A stretch of DNA of 64,000 nucleotides. It comes from an uncultured Alteromonas sp. (GTDB taxonomy: Bacteria; Pseudomonadota; Gammaproteobacteria; Enterobacterales; Alteromonadaceae). Location of the stretch: the NCBI RefSeq assembly GCF_913058315.1, contig NZ_CAJXQY010000004.1, forward strand, positions 1 through 64,000, given 5' to 3'. Every line of letters begins with the position of its first letter. The first letter of the stretch is position 1. The notes below the pieces were generated by a model. That model saw only the letters and a list, made by a program, of their open reading frames with translations. It searched no databases and was not told the DNA's origin. The position numbers and the translations under genes are program-made. This document shows, in pieces, positions 9,415 to 19,580 of the stretch.

Positions 9415-10812
9415 TTACAGATGGTGTTCGGCAAAATCTGCCAGACGGGAGCGCACCACGCCATCGAGGTTAATCGTAGCGCTGCCAGAAAAGTCTTTAA
9501 ACTTCTCCACCAGGTAAGTTAAGCCCGAGGTAACTGCCGACAAGTAGTTACTGTCTATCTGCGCGAGGTTACCACTGCAAATCAGCTTAGTCCCTTCACC
9601 ACAGCGGGTAATAATGGTTTTTAACTGAGATGCAGTAAGGTTCTGTGACTCATCCAGAATAACGATGGAGTTCTGAATGCTTCGCCCCCGCATAAAGTTA
9701 ACCGACTTAAACTGAATGTTGGCTTTTTCCATGATATAACTCATGGAGCCCTTGGTGTTTTCATCGTGTTTGTGCAGCACTTCCAGCGAGTCGGTAATAG
9801 CCGCCAGCCAGGGCGCCATTTTCTCTTCTTCGGTACCGGGTAAAAAACCAATGGATTCGGCAATTTCCGGGGTATTACGGGTCACGATAATCTTATCGTA
9901 CATGTTCCGCTCTACCACCATCTCCAGCGCGGCGGCCAGGGCCAGCAGGGTTTTACCACTACCCGCCGGGCCAGTGAGGATCACCAGATCGATATGCGGG
10001 TCGAGTAAGGAATGCAGCGCCATCGCCTGACCAATATTTTTTGGGTTAATGCCCCAGGCATGACGGGACATCAGACGTTCATACCCCAGGTCGAGGATTT
10101 CCATCTGGTCGCTGTCCATAGACTCCACCAGACCGGCAAACTGATTGCTTTCGTCGAGTAAGAACTCGTTGATATAAGCTTCGGGCAATAATGAACGCGG
10201 CACAGTATGAATGGTATCGCGCCCTTCTGAGCGACTGTCTACCGACTTCACCCGTTGCCAGAAATCCCCTTCAAACTGATGGTATCCGCGGGTCAGGTAT
10301 TTGATGTCTGAAATCAGCTGATCGGTACGGTAATCCTCAACATGAGCAAGCCCGGCCCCTTTGGCTTTGAGGCGCATATTAATGTCTTTAGTCACCAGCA
10401 CCACTTCCTGCGAAGCGAACATTGTTTGCAAATGCAATGCAACATTAATGATACGATTGTCATTTTCGTCACTGGCAAAAATTTGCTGTGACTCGGTCAT
10501 ATTTAAATCAGCATAAATCGATAACGTCCCGGTCGGTCGGTTATCACCGGCGCCGAATCCACTAAGTGGCACGCCAGCCAGCATGTCTTCGGGCGTCGCA
10601 TCACGTAATAAATCTTCCATGGCACGTATGCATACCCTGGCATCGCGGGCTACGTCTTTCTTACTGTCTTTTATATAATCCAGCTCTTCCAGTACCGTCA
10701 TGGGCACTACTACATCATTTTCTTTGAAAGAGAGGAAAGCGAGGGGTTCGTGTAGCAGGATATTGGTATCTAGGACATATATTCTGGTGTCTGCATTGCT
10801 ATTTCTTGGCAT
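9415..10812 (-). CDS. PhoH family ATPase with N-terminal PIN domain (PhoH2/YlaK-type)
   Basis: N-terminal PIN motif YVLDTNILLHEP; C-terminal GPAGSGKTLLALAAA Walker A and IVILDESQN; 465 aa. Confidence 0.92.
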   Translation of the reverse strand: MPRNSNADTRIYVLDTNILLHEPLAFLSFKENDVVVPMTVLEELDYIKDSKKDVARDARVCIRAMEDLLRDATPEDMLAGVPLSGFGAGDNRPTGTLSIYADLNMTESQQIFASDENDNRIINVALHLQTMFASQEVVLVTKDINMRLKAKGAGLAHVEDYRTDQLISDIKYLTRGYHQFEGDFWQRVKSVDSRSEGRDTIHTVPRSLLPEAYINEFLLDESNQFAGLVESMDSDQMEILDLGYERLMSRHAWGINPKNIGQAMALHSLLDPHIDLVILTGPAGSGKTLLALAAALEMVVERNMYDKIIVTRNTPEIAESIGFLPGTEEEKMAPWLAAITDSLEVLHKHDENTKGSMSYIMEKANIQFKSVNFMRGRSIQNSIVILDESQNLTASQLKTIITRCGEGTKLICSGNLAQIDSNYLSAVTSGLTYLVEKFKDFSGSATINLDGVVRSRLADFAEHHL

Positions 10813-11107
10813 CCGTTACTCCAATGAACATGACCAAGCTCGTCTAATTGTCGACGTGCTATAACGAGCCGATGTACACGGAGTAACAAGCCGACTGACA
10901 CTCCGCATCACATCGACCATCTACTCCACCATAATCCAGTTTTTAAAACTATTCACGTTTTTTGGCTATTTTCTGCAAATTAATTTTTCACACCGGCTTA
11001 TGTGCTCACCCAGTACGACAAGATCGTGACTGATTGCTATATTGAGCAAGACAGCTAAGGTGGGGATCAGTACAATACGCCCCCCGGTTATCGCGGAGTA
11101 GTTGAAT

Positions 11108-13930
11108 ATGAGTACCGACACACAATTTGCCATTGGCCAGCGCTGGCTGAGTAATACCGAAACAGAACTTGGACTGGGCGCGATTATTCGCGTGGATTTT
11201 CGCTCCATCGAGGTTTTGTACCCGGCCACCGAAGAAAGCCGCATTTATACCAAAGCCGATGCGCCCCTCACCCGTCTTACCTTTGTAGAAGGTGATCTGG
11301 TGAAATCCCAGGAAGGCTGGAGTTTGTGTGTTGAGTCAATCACCGAACAACAGGGTGTGTTGATTTATCACGGCGTGCGTGAAGATACCAAGCAGGCAGC
11401 CACCCTGGCCGAGCCTAATCTCGACCATCACATTCGTTTGAATCAGCCCGAGAAGCGTTTATTCAATTATCAGTTCGACCATCCCAAATGGTTTGATTTA
11501 CGCCACGGCTCGTTAACCAATGAACATGCGCATGCTAAGTCTGACACCATAGGTCTGGTGGGCGCACGTATCGAGCTTATTCCTCATCAGTTACATATTG
11601 CTTCTGAAGTGGGCCGCCGCTATGCACCGCGGGTATTACTGGCCGATGAGGTCGGATTGGGTAAAACCATTGAAGCGGCGTTGATTATCCACCAGCAAAT
11701 CCTCACCGGGCGCGCATCGCGGGTGCTTATCGTGGTCCCTGATACATTGCTGCACCAATGGTTAGTTGAGATGCTACGTCGCGTGAACCTGGCGTTTGCC
11801 ATTTACGATGAAAGCCGCTGCGTGGCACTGGAAGATGAAAGCGACAACCCTTTTGATAACGACCAGTTGATCCTGTGCGGACTTAACTGGTTAACGTCTA
11901 ATCCCAAACGCCAGCAACAAATTCAGGAAACTTCCTGGGATTTACTGGTAGTGGATGAAGCTCATCACCTGGCCTGGTCTGCGCAGGAACCGTCATTGGA
12001 ATACCAGACCATTGAAAAGCTGGCCGAAGCAACACCGGGTGTGTTGCTGCTTACCGCCACGCCAGACCAGCTGGGCCATGAAAGTCACTTTGCGCGCTTA
12101 CGCTTACTGGATCCCGCGCGTTTTTATGATTACGCCGCCTTCCTTAAAGAAGAGTCTCAGTATACTCAACTGGCAGAAGCCGTGGCACCGCTGATTGAAG
12201 GCGATGCGTTAAGTTCACAACAAATCGCACAGCTGAACGCACTGGCGCCGGAAATTATGGCGCAATTTGATGATTTTAACAGCGCAGAAAACCGCGATGC
12301 CATTTTGCATCAGCTCATCGATTGTCACGGTACCGGGCGATTGTTGTTCCGCAACCGTCGTGCCGCGATTGAAGGGTTTCCGTCGCGCCATTTGCATGCC
12401 TATCCGCTGGCCAAACCTGAGCTCTACGACAATGACGAGATCACGTCATTAACGGAGGCACTCTATCCTGAACGGCAACCTGCTTTGGTTGATTTATGGC
12501 TCGACTCGGATCCACGGGTAGACTGGCTACTATCTTTGCTGGGAGAGATTAAGCCAGAGAAGATTTTGCTAATTTGTGCCAGTGCCGCCACGGCGCAACA
12601 ACTGGCCGAAGTGATCCGCGTTCGCACGGGTATCCGTCAGGCGGTATTTCATGAGGGCATGAGCATTGTTGAGCGGGATAAAGCCGCCCACTACTTTGCC
12701 GACCCGGAAAACGGCGCGCAAATATTGCTGTGTAGTGAAATTGGCAGTGAAGGAAGAAACTTTCAGTTCGCCCACCACCTGGTGTTATTTGACTTACCCC
12801 TTACGCCAGATTTACTGGAGCAACGTATTGGTCGACTTGACCGTATCGGCCAGACCCAGGATATTCAAATCCACGTGCCGGTTATTGAGGAGTCGGCCCA
12901 GTCTGTGTTGCTTAAATGGTATCACGAGGGCTTAAATGCCTTTGAACAAACCTGTCCTACCGGTGGTAAAGTCTTCGATACGGTTGAAGAAACCCTGGTC
13001 ATGAACTGTCTCACGCCATTCGATACCGAACTGCAGCAGGAGCTAGTAGCGCAAAGTCAGCAACTTAACAGTGAGCTTAAAGCAAAACTGGATGCCGGAC
13101 GCGATAAGCTGCTGGAATTAAATGCGGCCGGGGTAGGCCGGGTAGATACACTGCTTGAGCAAATAGTGGCGCAGGACAGTGCCAGTGAATTACCTAAATT
13201 TGCCGGCCGTCTGTTTGATGCCATTGGTATTCAGCAGGAAGAAAAGGGGCAGGATTGCTTTATTCTGCGCCCTACTGAGTCGATGATTGGCCACCTGCCG
13301 GGCCTGGATCCGGAAGGCATGACCGTCACCTATCGTCGCCGCACCGCAACCACACTGGAAAACGTCCACTTCCTCACCTGGGATCACCCGCTTGTTCATC
13401 ATGCCATGGAAATGGTAATGACCGACATTTACGGTAAAAGCAGCGTAGGCTTTGTTGCCGATACCAGTCAGCCGAAAGGGGCTTACTATCTGGAAACCTT
13501 GTTTGTACTGTCGGCAAAGGCGCCGGCTGCACTGCAATTAGAGCGCTTCCTGCCGCCCACGCCAATCCGCTTATGCCTGGATGCCAAGAGCCAGTTGTCA
13601 GACCTTGATACGACCGCACACCGACCGCTGGGCCGCAAAGTAGCAACCCAGCTGGTGCAGGCTTTAACCCCGCAGTTACAACAACATCTGCAACATGCCC
13701 GCGATATTGCTCACCAGCAGGCAAACCATGTGTTAAGTGAAGCAATGGCCGCCATGCAGTCAACATTAGGCGGCGAAGTCCAGCGCATGAAAGATTTGCA
13801 ACAGCAGAATCCGGCCATTCGTGACAGCGAAATCGAGTTTATCGAAATTCAAATGGAGGCACTGACCAAAGTACTGCGGGAAAGCGATGTTCAGCTCGAC
13901 GCAGTGCGGGTACTGGTCAATAACCCTTAA
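11108..13930 (+). CDS. rapA: RNA polymerase-associated protein RapA (HepA), SWI2/SNF2 ATPase
   Basis: FAIGQRWLSNTETELGLG N-terminus, LLADEVGLGKTIEA, VVDEAHHL, RIGRLDRIGQ; ~940 aa. Confidence 0.96.
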   Translation: MSTDTQFAIGQRWLSNTETELGLGAIIRVDFRSIEVLYPATEESRIYTKADAPLTRLTFVEGDLVKSQEGWSLCVESITEQQGVLIYHGVREDTKQAATLAEPNLDHHIRLNQPEKRLFNYQFDHPKWFDLRHGSLTNEHAHAKSDTIGLVGARIELIPHQLHIASEVGRRYAPRVLLADEVGLGKTIEAALIIHQQILTGRASRVLIVVPDTLLHQWLVEMLRRVNLAFAIYDESRCVALEDESDNPFDNDQLILCGLNWLTSNPKRQQQIQETSWDLLVVDEAHHLAWSAQEPSLEYQTIEKLAEATPGVLLLTATPDQLGHESHFARLRLLDPARFYDYAAFLKEESQYTQLAEAVAPLIEGDALSSQQIAQLNALAPEIMAQFDDFNSAENRDAILHQLIDCHGTGRLLFRNRRAAIEGFPSRHLHAYPLAKPELYDNDEITSLTEALYPERQPALVDLWLDSDPRVDWLLSLLGEIKPEKILLICASAATAQQLAEVIRVRTGIRQAVFHEGMSIVERDKAAHYFADPENGAQILLCSEIGSEGRNFQFAHHLVLFDLPLTPDLLEQRIGRLDRIGQTQDIQIHVPVIEESAQSVLLKWYHEGLNAFEQTCPTGGKVFDTVEETLVMNCLTPFDTELQQELVAQSQQLNSELKAKLDAGRDKLLELNAAGVGRVDTLLEQIVAQDSASELPKFAGRLFDAIGIQQEEKGQDCFILRPTESMIGHLPGLDPEGMTVTYRRRTATTLENVHFLTWDHPLVHHAMEMVMTDIYGKSSVGFVADTSQPKGAYYLETLFVLSAKAPAALQLERFLPPTPIRLCLDAKSQLSDLDTTAHRPLGRKVATQLVQALTPQLQQHLQHARDIAHQQANHVLSEAMAAMQSTLGGEVQRMKDLQQQNPAIRDSEIEFIEIQMEALTKVLRESDVQLDAVRVLVNNP

Positions 13931-13945
13931 GGTCAGCGAATTGCT

Positions 13946-14656
13946 ATGAGTGCTAATCCGGAGTTTGTTTACCGTCCGCCACAATCGCCCTATTTAAGCC
14001 TGCTGTATCACGATGACGATGTGATGGTAGTCAACAAGCCCAGCGGACTGCTGAGCGTGCCGGGCAAAGCGCCGGAGCACAGGGACTCGCTGATTGCTCG
14101 CATCCAGCGCGTTTATCCTCACGCCAGGATCGTCCACCGGCTGGATATGGCGACTTCGGGGGTAATGGTTGTTGCTCAGCATAAAGACAGTCACCGCATC
14201 TTGTCACGCCAGTTTGAACTGCGCCAGACCGCTAAGCGCTACTATGCAAGAGTAGATGGTGTTCCGGCGCAATCAGCCGGCTCGGTTAATTTACCCTTAA
14301 TTTGTGACTGGCCGAACCGGCCCAAGCAGAAAGTCGATCACGAGACCGGTAAACCAGCGCTAACACACTACGAGGTAGTACAGTACTGCGCTACCGAAGC
14401 AATGGTTGCCCTGACCCCGGTGACAGGTCGCTCACATCAGTTGCGAGTGCATATGCTCGCACTTGGCCACCCGATTTTGGGCGACCGTTTGTATGGCTCA
14501 CCGGCGGTCATCGCCAGTGCCTCGCGGCTCCAATTGCATGCAGAAACCCTGGCCTTTAGCCATCCGGCTACGGAACAACGCCTGCAGTTCAGTGCACCAT
14601 TACCTTTCGGTCAATATACGCCCGCCCCTTTCACAGAAGACCAGCCAGCGGCTTAA
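13946..14656 (+). CDS. rluA: RluA-family pseudouridine synthase (23S rRNA/tRNA, RluA)
   Basis: IVHRLDMATSGVMV, VTGRSHQLRVHM and HPILGDRLYG motifs; directly downstream of rapA. Confidence 0.92.
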   Translation: MSANPEFVYRPPQSPYLSLLYHDDDVMVVNKPSGLLSVPGKAPEHRDSLIARIQRVYPHARIVHRLDMATSGVMVVAQHKDSHRILSRQFELRQTAKRYYARVDGVPAQSAGSVNLPLICDWPNRPKQKVDHETGKPALTHYEVVQYCATEAMVALTPVTGRSHQLRVHMLALGHPILGDRLYGSPAVIASASRLQLHAETLAFSHPATEQRLQFSAPLPFGQYTPAPFTEDQPAA

Positions 14657-14717
14657 TTTTTACCAATCGCCGCCGATAACCTATTATTAATGTTTATTCG
14701 GTCCGCGTATTTTAGTC

Positions 14718-15560
14718 ATGAGTCGCAGCATTCACCGCTTCAGGTGGTTTATTGTCATTAGTTTACTACTGAGTATACCCGGCAAGGGGTATGCACTGAC
14801 GCTGGATGACTTAACCCATTACTTTCATGACGATGATTTGCTAAGCCTGGCGGTGGCCGACCAGCAAATTCCGGCTCTGGAAATTCAGCCAAGTGTGCCA
14901 TTGGTGCGGGGGACCGCCATTATACTGGTGTCACTTCAGTCGCAGTCGCTCAATCTGGATACCGGACTGGTACTGGCAGACAGTCTCGGCGAAAAAGGCT
15001 GGCGCACCTTGCTTATTCCCACTGACTTTACTCAGGCGGAGGCTACCCAGCCCGCCACCATAACCAGCGACAAACCTATAGCCAACCTGCTGACCGCACC
15101 GGTAGATTATGACGCCTACCGGCTGCAGATAATCGGATTGACTAACGCTGCCTATACCCGGGCTAACCAGTTTAAAGGCTACACCTTTCTGGTTGCCGAG
15201 GGCATGACCTCAGCTGTGTTGCTCGATGCCATCCATAACGGTTTCCTCAGTGCGCCTGATACGCTGGTAAGCGTTGGCGCATTCTGGCCAGCCAGAAGCC
15301 AGAATAACGCCCTCGCCGACATGCTGGCGCAAAGCAGTTACCCGGTGCTGGATATCAGTATTCCCTCGTTAAGCCAGTGGCAGTCAGCCACCGTTGAACA
15401 GCGTCGAACGGCTGTTGCAGCGAGCCTGAAACAGCTTTATCGTCAACGCTCGTTTACAGCACAGCAAAGTTATGGCGGTGCAGGCGACCGTTTACCCCGC
15501 CCCGGCAGTGCCTGGTTAAGCACCGAAATATACAGCTGGTTGCGCTATCTTGGCTGGTAA
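14718..15560 (+). CDS. DUF3530-type exported protein
   Basis: Signal peptide; alpha/beta-hydrolase-like layout (GTAIILVSLQSQSLN...; LVSVGAFWPARSQNNALADMLAQSSYPVLDI). Family assigned from memory. Confidence 0.6.
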   Translation: MSRSIHRFRWFIVISLLLSIPGKGYALTLDDLTHYFHDDDLLSLAVADQQIPALEIQPSVPLVRGTAIILVSLQSQSLNLDTGLVLADSLGEKGWRTLLIPTDFTQAEATQPATITSDKPIANLLTAPVDYDAYRLQIIGLTNAAYTRANQFKGYTFLVAEGMTSAVLLDAIHNGFLSAPDTLVSVGAFWPARSQNNALADMLAQSSYPVLDISIPSLSQWQSATVEQRRTAVAASLKQLYRQRSFTAQQSYGGAGDRLPRPGSAWLSTEIYSWLRYLGW

Positions 15561-15804
15561 CAACGTGTCTGACGGCATAGTGGCAATCGAAAAACGCTGA
15601 ACTCTCAATAGTTTTACATGTGAAGGTTAATTCTTCTCTGAAACGCCGGGAATTGAGACCGTTAATTCTCATACAGCCCACAGCCTGTATGGTATACGGA
15701 GTTATACAGGGGTGTGCGGTTACTCATCGCATTTTTGCATTTCTAACGGTGACTTTAGAAATTTGGACTATACTTCGTTTAAGTTTTTAAACCGGGTTGC
15801 CAGC

Positions 15805-16128
15805 GTGAGTATCAGTCAATTCATTGAGGAAAAATCCCGTCAGCTGTGTTTTTATTTATGCGCTTTCTGGCAGGGCACCCTGAATTATCAGGAACTCAAT
15901 TATTTCTTCTGGGATACACTGGAAGAGTGGTCGCTTTATCGTAGCGACGATTTAGAACCCAGCACGCACAAAGAACGCGTGTTTTGGCACTTATTGCACC
16001 AAATACATTACTGGCGCGAAGATCAGCTCAACGACGACGAAATTTTGCGTGAAGAGTTAACTCACTGCGTGGCATATCTTAAAGGCGAGTCCGTCTTTCC
16101 CATGGACTGTATTGGCATCCGCCCTTAA
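15805..16128 (+). CDS. Small conserved hypothetical protein
   Basis: Aromatic/acidic ORF; likely GTG start at 15805 (VSISQFIEEKSRQL); ORF track 15712..16128. Confidence 0.6.
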   Translation: MSISQFIEEKSRQLCFYLCAFWQGTLNYQELNYFFWDTLEEWSLYRSDDLEPSTHKERVFWHLLHQIHYWREDQLNDDEILREELTHCVAYLKGESVFPMDCIGIRP

Positions 16129-16231
16129 TCACAACGCTCCTCGCCCACCTTTTGAGTCAGACTTTTACTTGCAGCCATGGGCTATCCATGATCCAATAAG
16201 CCCATAACAATAGCTAAAAAGAGTCTTTGTA

Positions 16232-17581
16232 GTGCGCACCTCCCTGGCGATTTTCCGCGATAAGCGCTTATTCAGCATTTTTGTATTTGGCATTGCCAGT
16301 GGCTTTCCGTGGGTCATGATTGGTTCGGTGCTGTCAGCCTGGCTTAAGGATGAATCTTTATCACGCTCTGCCATTGGCCTGTTTGGCGCTATCTTTGCGG
16401 TCTACTCCATCAACTTCTTATGGGCACCGTTACTCGACCGAGTTAAACCGCTGGTACTGGGCCAACGCCGCGGCTGGATAGCTCAGATGCAGCTGCTCAT
16501 TATCGGCTGCTGCGGGTGGATGTCGACCCTCGATGCCCAAACGTCGCTGTATCAAATTGCCCTGTGCGGCTTAATTATCGCCTTGAGTTCTGCCACGCAG
16601 GATATTGCCATTGATGCCTTCAGGATAGACAGCATCGCCCAGCACGAAACAGATGCCATGTCGGCCGCTTCCTCACTGGCCACCGCCGGTTGGTGGACAG
16701 GTTATGGCGGTCTGGGGGCGATTCCGTTTTTAGTTGCCGATTTACCCGGCTGGGAATGGCAGCAGATTTATTTGTTACTAGGCGTGATTATGGCGTTATG
16801 CCTGATCTCAACCCTGGTGGTCGCAAAAGAGCCCAAGGTCAACCGGCAGGCGATGCTGGATGCGGCGACGGCGCGATATCAGGCTTTGTTAAGTGCCGGT
16901 GACAGCTTGCTGGGCAAAGTAACCAGTTGGCTGCTGGTGAGCCTGATAGAGCCTTTCAGGGAGTTCTTCAGCCGCAACGGCGTAAAACTGGCGTTGCAAA
17001 TATTGCTGTTCGTATTTTTGTTTAAAATCGGCGAAGCCTTTCTGGGCCGGATGAGCATTGTGTTTTACAAGGAGATAGGCTTCAGTAACAGTGATATAGG
17101 CACCTACTCAAAATTGCTCAACTGGTGGGTCACCATTGTATTTTCTATCATCGGCGGGCTGGTCAATATTCGCTACGGTATTTTCCGGGGGTTGTTTATT
17201 GCCGGAATTGCTATGGCGGCGAGTAATCTGATGTTTGCCTGGATGGCCGAAATCGGCCCGCATAAAGGCTGGTTTGTGGTTACCATTGTACTGGATGGGT
17301 TTACCTCAGCATGGAGTACCGTCGCCATGGTGGCCTTTATATCCCTGCTGTGTAACCGGGCTTTTTCGGCGACCCAGTATGCGTTGATGGCTTCTTTGAG
17401 TGTGGCCAGCCGCACGTTACTGGCGTCTGCCAGTGGCATTCTGGTAGATGCGATGGGCGGTAACTGGGCATTATTCTTTGTGCTTACCGCGGTGATGGTG
17501 ATCCCCAGCCTGGTGATTTTGTACCGGCTGCGGCATAACATTACTGCCCTTGAAAAAGGGCATGGTAGTTCAGCCGGTTAA
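16232..17581 (+). CDS. AmpG-like MFS permease (muropeptide transporter family)
   Basis: GTG start; 12-TM-like hydrophobicity; FGIASGFPWVMIGSVLSAWL and SATQDIAIDAFRID are typical of AmpG. Confidence 0.85.
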   Translation: MRTSLAIFRDKRLFSIFVFGIASGFPWVMIGSVLSAWLKDESLSRSAIGLFGAIFAVYSINFLWAPLLDRVKPLVLGQRRGWIAQMQLLIIGCCGWMSTLDAQTSLYQIALCGLIIALSSATQDIAIDAFRIDSIAQHETDAMSAASSLATAGWWTGYGGLGAIPFLVADLPGWEWQQIYLLLGVIMALCLISTLVVAKEPKVNRQAMLDAATARYQALLSAGDSLLGKVTSWLLVSLIEPFREFFSRNGVKLALQILLFVFLFKIGEAFLGRMSIVFYKEIGFSNSDIGTYSKLLNWWVTIVFSIIGGLVNIRYGIFRGLFIAGIAMAASNLMFAWMAEIGPHKGWFVVTIVLDGFTSAWSTVAMVAFISLLCNRAFSATQYALMASLSVASRTLLASASGILVDAMGGNWALFFVLTAVMVIPSLVILYRLRHNITALEKGHGSSAG

Positions 17582-17591
17582 GCGGAAAGGT

Positions 17592-18569
17592 TTATTTCGA
17601 TCGCAAAATTGCCTGATTACGGCCGCTTTCCTTGGCTTCATATAATGCCTGATCGGCAATATCCAGCCACTGCATCTCATTATGGAACGCCGCGGAAAAC
17701 TCCGCCAGCCCCAGGCTCACGGTAAACTGGATAGTCTGGCCATCATGGGTAACTTCGGTGGCCTCGGCGGCCTTGCGGATCCGTTCCGCCACTTGCATAG
17801 CGCCTTCACCACCCGCATCAGACAAGATAATCGCGAACTCTTCACCCCCATAACGGCCAGCTAAATCGGTTTCGCGAGTCTGCTTCTTAATAATCTTCGC
17901 CAGGGTCTGAATGACTTTGTCTCCGGCCTGATGGCCGTAATTGTCATTGACCGCCTTAAAGTGATCGATATCCAGCATCATTGCAGTATTTACGGAGTCA
18001 CGGCGCTTTGCCAAACGGTACAGACTCTGGAACCTTTCCTGCCAGTAGCGGCGGTTGTATAACTGGGTTAACCCGTCCACGCGACTCATTTCGGTGAGCT
18101 GGTCGTTCAGCCCCTCAATATTCAGCCGGCTACTGGCCTGGTCTGTCACATCGTAAACCAGCATACACATGCGCTCTACCTTGCCGGAGAGTGATGACAA
18201 GGGAAACAGGGTCACGTTCTGATACATGACATCCAGCTCAGAGGTAATTGGCCGGTTACAGCCAAATTTAAACAGGTAAGGGCGCTGCTCCCAAATCATA
18301 AACACCGGCGACTTCAGGTTAAATACCGGCTCAGCTTTCAGCATCAGCCAGTCCGGCTCAATTTCAGGGAAATGCTGGAACAGGGTACCGCCCACAATCT
18401 GGCTGGGCCGTAAATTGCTGTGGTTCTCCATAAACTGGTTCCACACTTCCACGTTGAAGTCGCGATCGAGCACCACAATCCCCACTTCAACGGAACTCAG
18501 TAAGTCATGCAACCAATGCTGGCGGCTTAATTCTTCCATTACATCAGTGTTCACGGCATCAGTCCTCAA
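17592..18569 (-). CDS. Diguanylate cyclase with N-terminal PAS-like domain
   Basis: RYGGEEFAIILSDA active site; FKAVNDNYGHQAGD; PAS-like VGIVVLDRDFNVEVWNQF. Confidence 0.92.
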   Translation of the reverse strand: MRTDAVNTDVMEELSRQHWLHDLLSSVEVGIVVLDRDFNVEVWNQFMENHSNLRPSQIVGGTLFQHFPEIEPDWLMLKAEPVFNLKSPVFMIWEQRPYLFKFGCNRPITSELDVMYQNVTLFPLSSLSGKVERMCMLVYDVTDQASSRLNIEGLNDQLTEMSRVDGLTQLYNRRYWQERFQSLYRLAKRRDSVNTAMMLDIDHFKAVNDNYGHQAGDKVIQTLAKIIKKQTRETDLAGRYGGEEFAIILSDAGGEGAMQVAERIRKAAEATEVTHDGQTIQFTVSLGLAEFSAAFHNEMQWLDIADQALYEAKESGRNQAILRSK

Positions 18570-19572
18570 TATCTACCAGTCGTGAATATATACGCTCCAT
18601 GGAGGTATCCGGGAACAGCAACAGCAACTCAAAATGAATACCCCGCTGCTTTATACCGTAGCCTATTTCCACCGCCATAATGCGATTCCAGCGCTGTTTA
18701 GTATTCGCTAACATACTTTCCAGTTCACGGTTGCGCCCCAGAATAATCGGTGACGAGTGGCTAAAAGTCACATTAAGCTGATCAGACAGGGCATTCAGGC
18801 AGGCGCCAATCAGAATGTTGGAAATGTCCATCAACGCCTCAAGCTGCGCGGGCGCGGCCGACAACTGGTCGTAATTTAATAGCGTAATGATATTTTCAAA
18901 ATCCGTATCATTGAAAATCACCAGCGCCTCGCCGTTGATACCGGCACTCACAAACCCTTTGGAGACTGCCGAAACACTGTCATTACGGTTAACCTCGGCA
19001 AAGGCCATATGCAGTTCGTTGTTCTCAATGATATTCACATTGGGAATAGGTAAGTCGATAAACTCCCCTAGCTGGCGCGCCAGGTTTTCACCGGCACGTC
19101 CCATGGCCACATTCACCAGTTCGCGGTAAGCATCAAGCTTTTCACTGTCACTGCTGCCGGCCAGAGTGGTTTGTTTCTTACGTTGTTCAGAGCGCGCGTC
19201 GCCGGTATAAATACCGTACTGCTTTAATAAGGTGATGAGCTTTTGATTGTCGATAGGCTTGCGAATAAAGTCTAGTGCGCCCATCGCCAGCATGCGCGTT
19301 CGCGCCTCAGGCTGTACATCACCCGACACGGTAATCACCAGACAAGGTAAGTCTTCGCGGCGAATAACTTCCATGGTGGCATAGCCATCCATAACCGGCA
19401 TATTCAGATCCAGAAACATCACATCGCCTTTACCGGCGCGGATCATGTCTAACGCTTCCTGGCCATCTTTAGCAAAGTGCAACAGCACGTCCCAGCCATC
19501 CGGAATGGCCCTTGCCATCTGCTTTCTGGCAAATGCCGAATCATCACAAATCAGAACATTGGTTCTACTCAT
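18559..19572 (-). CDS. Response regulator with C-terminal CheC/CheX-like phosphatase domain
   Basis: Receiver NVLICDDSAFARKQ ... DVMFLDLNMPVMDGYATM; CheC/X-like ALMDISNILIGACLNALSDQL; overlaps 17592..18569. Confidence 0.85.
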   Translation of the reverse strand: MSRTNVLICDDSAFARKQMARAIPDGWDVLLHFAKDGQEALDMIRAGKGDVMFLDLNMPVMDGYATMEVIRREDLPCLVITVSGDVQPEARTRMLAMGALDFIRKPIDNQKLITLLKQYGIYTGDARSEQRKKQTTLAGSSDSEKLDAYRELVNVAMGRAGENLARQLGEFIDLPIPNVNIIENNELHMAFAEVNRNDSVSAVSKGFVSAGINGEALVIFNDTDFENIITLLNYDQLSAAPAQLEALMDISNILIGACLNALSDQLNVTFSHSSPIILGRNRELESMLANTKQRWNRIMAVEIGYGIKQRGIHFELLLLFPDTSMERIYSRLVDIED

Positions 19573-19580
19573 AGCACACC

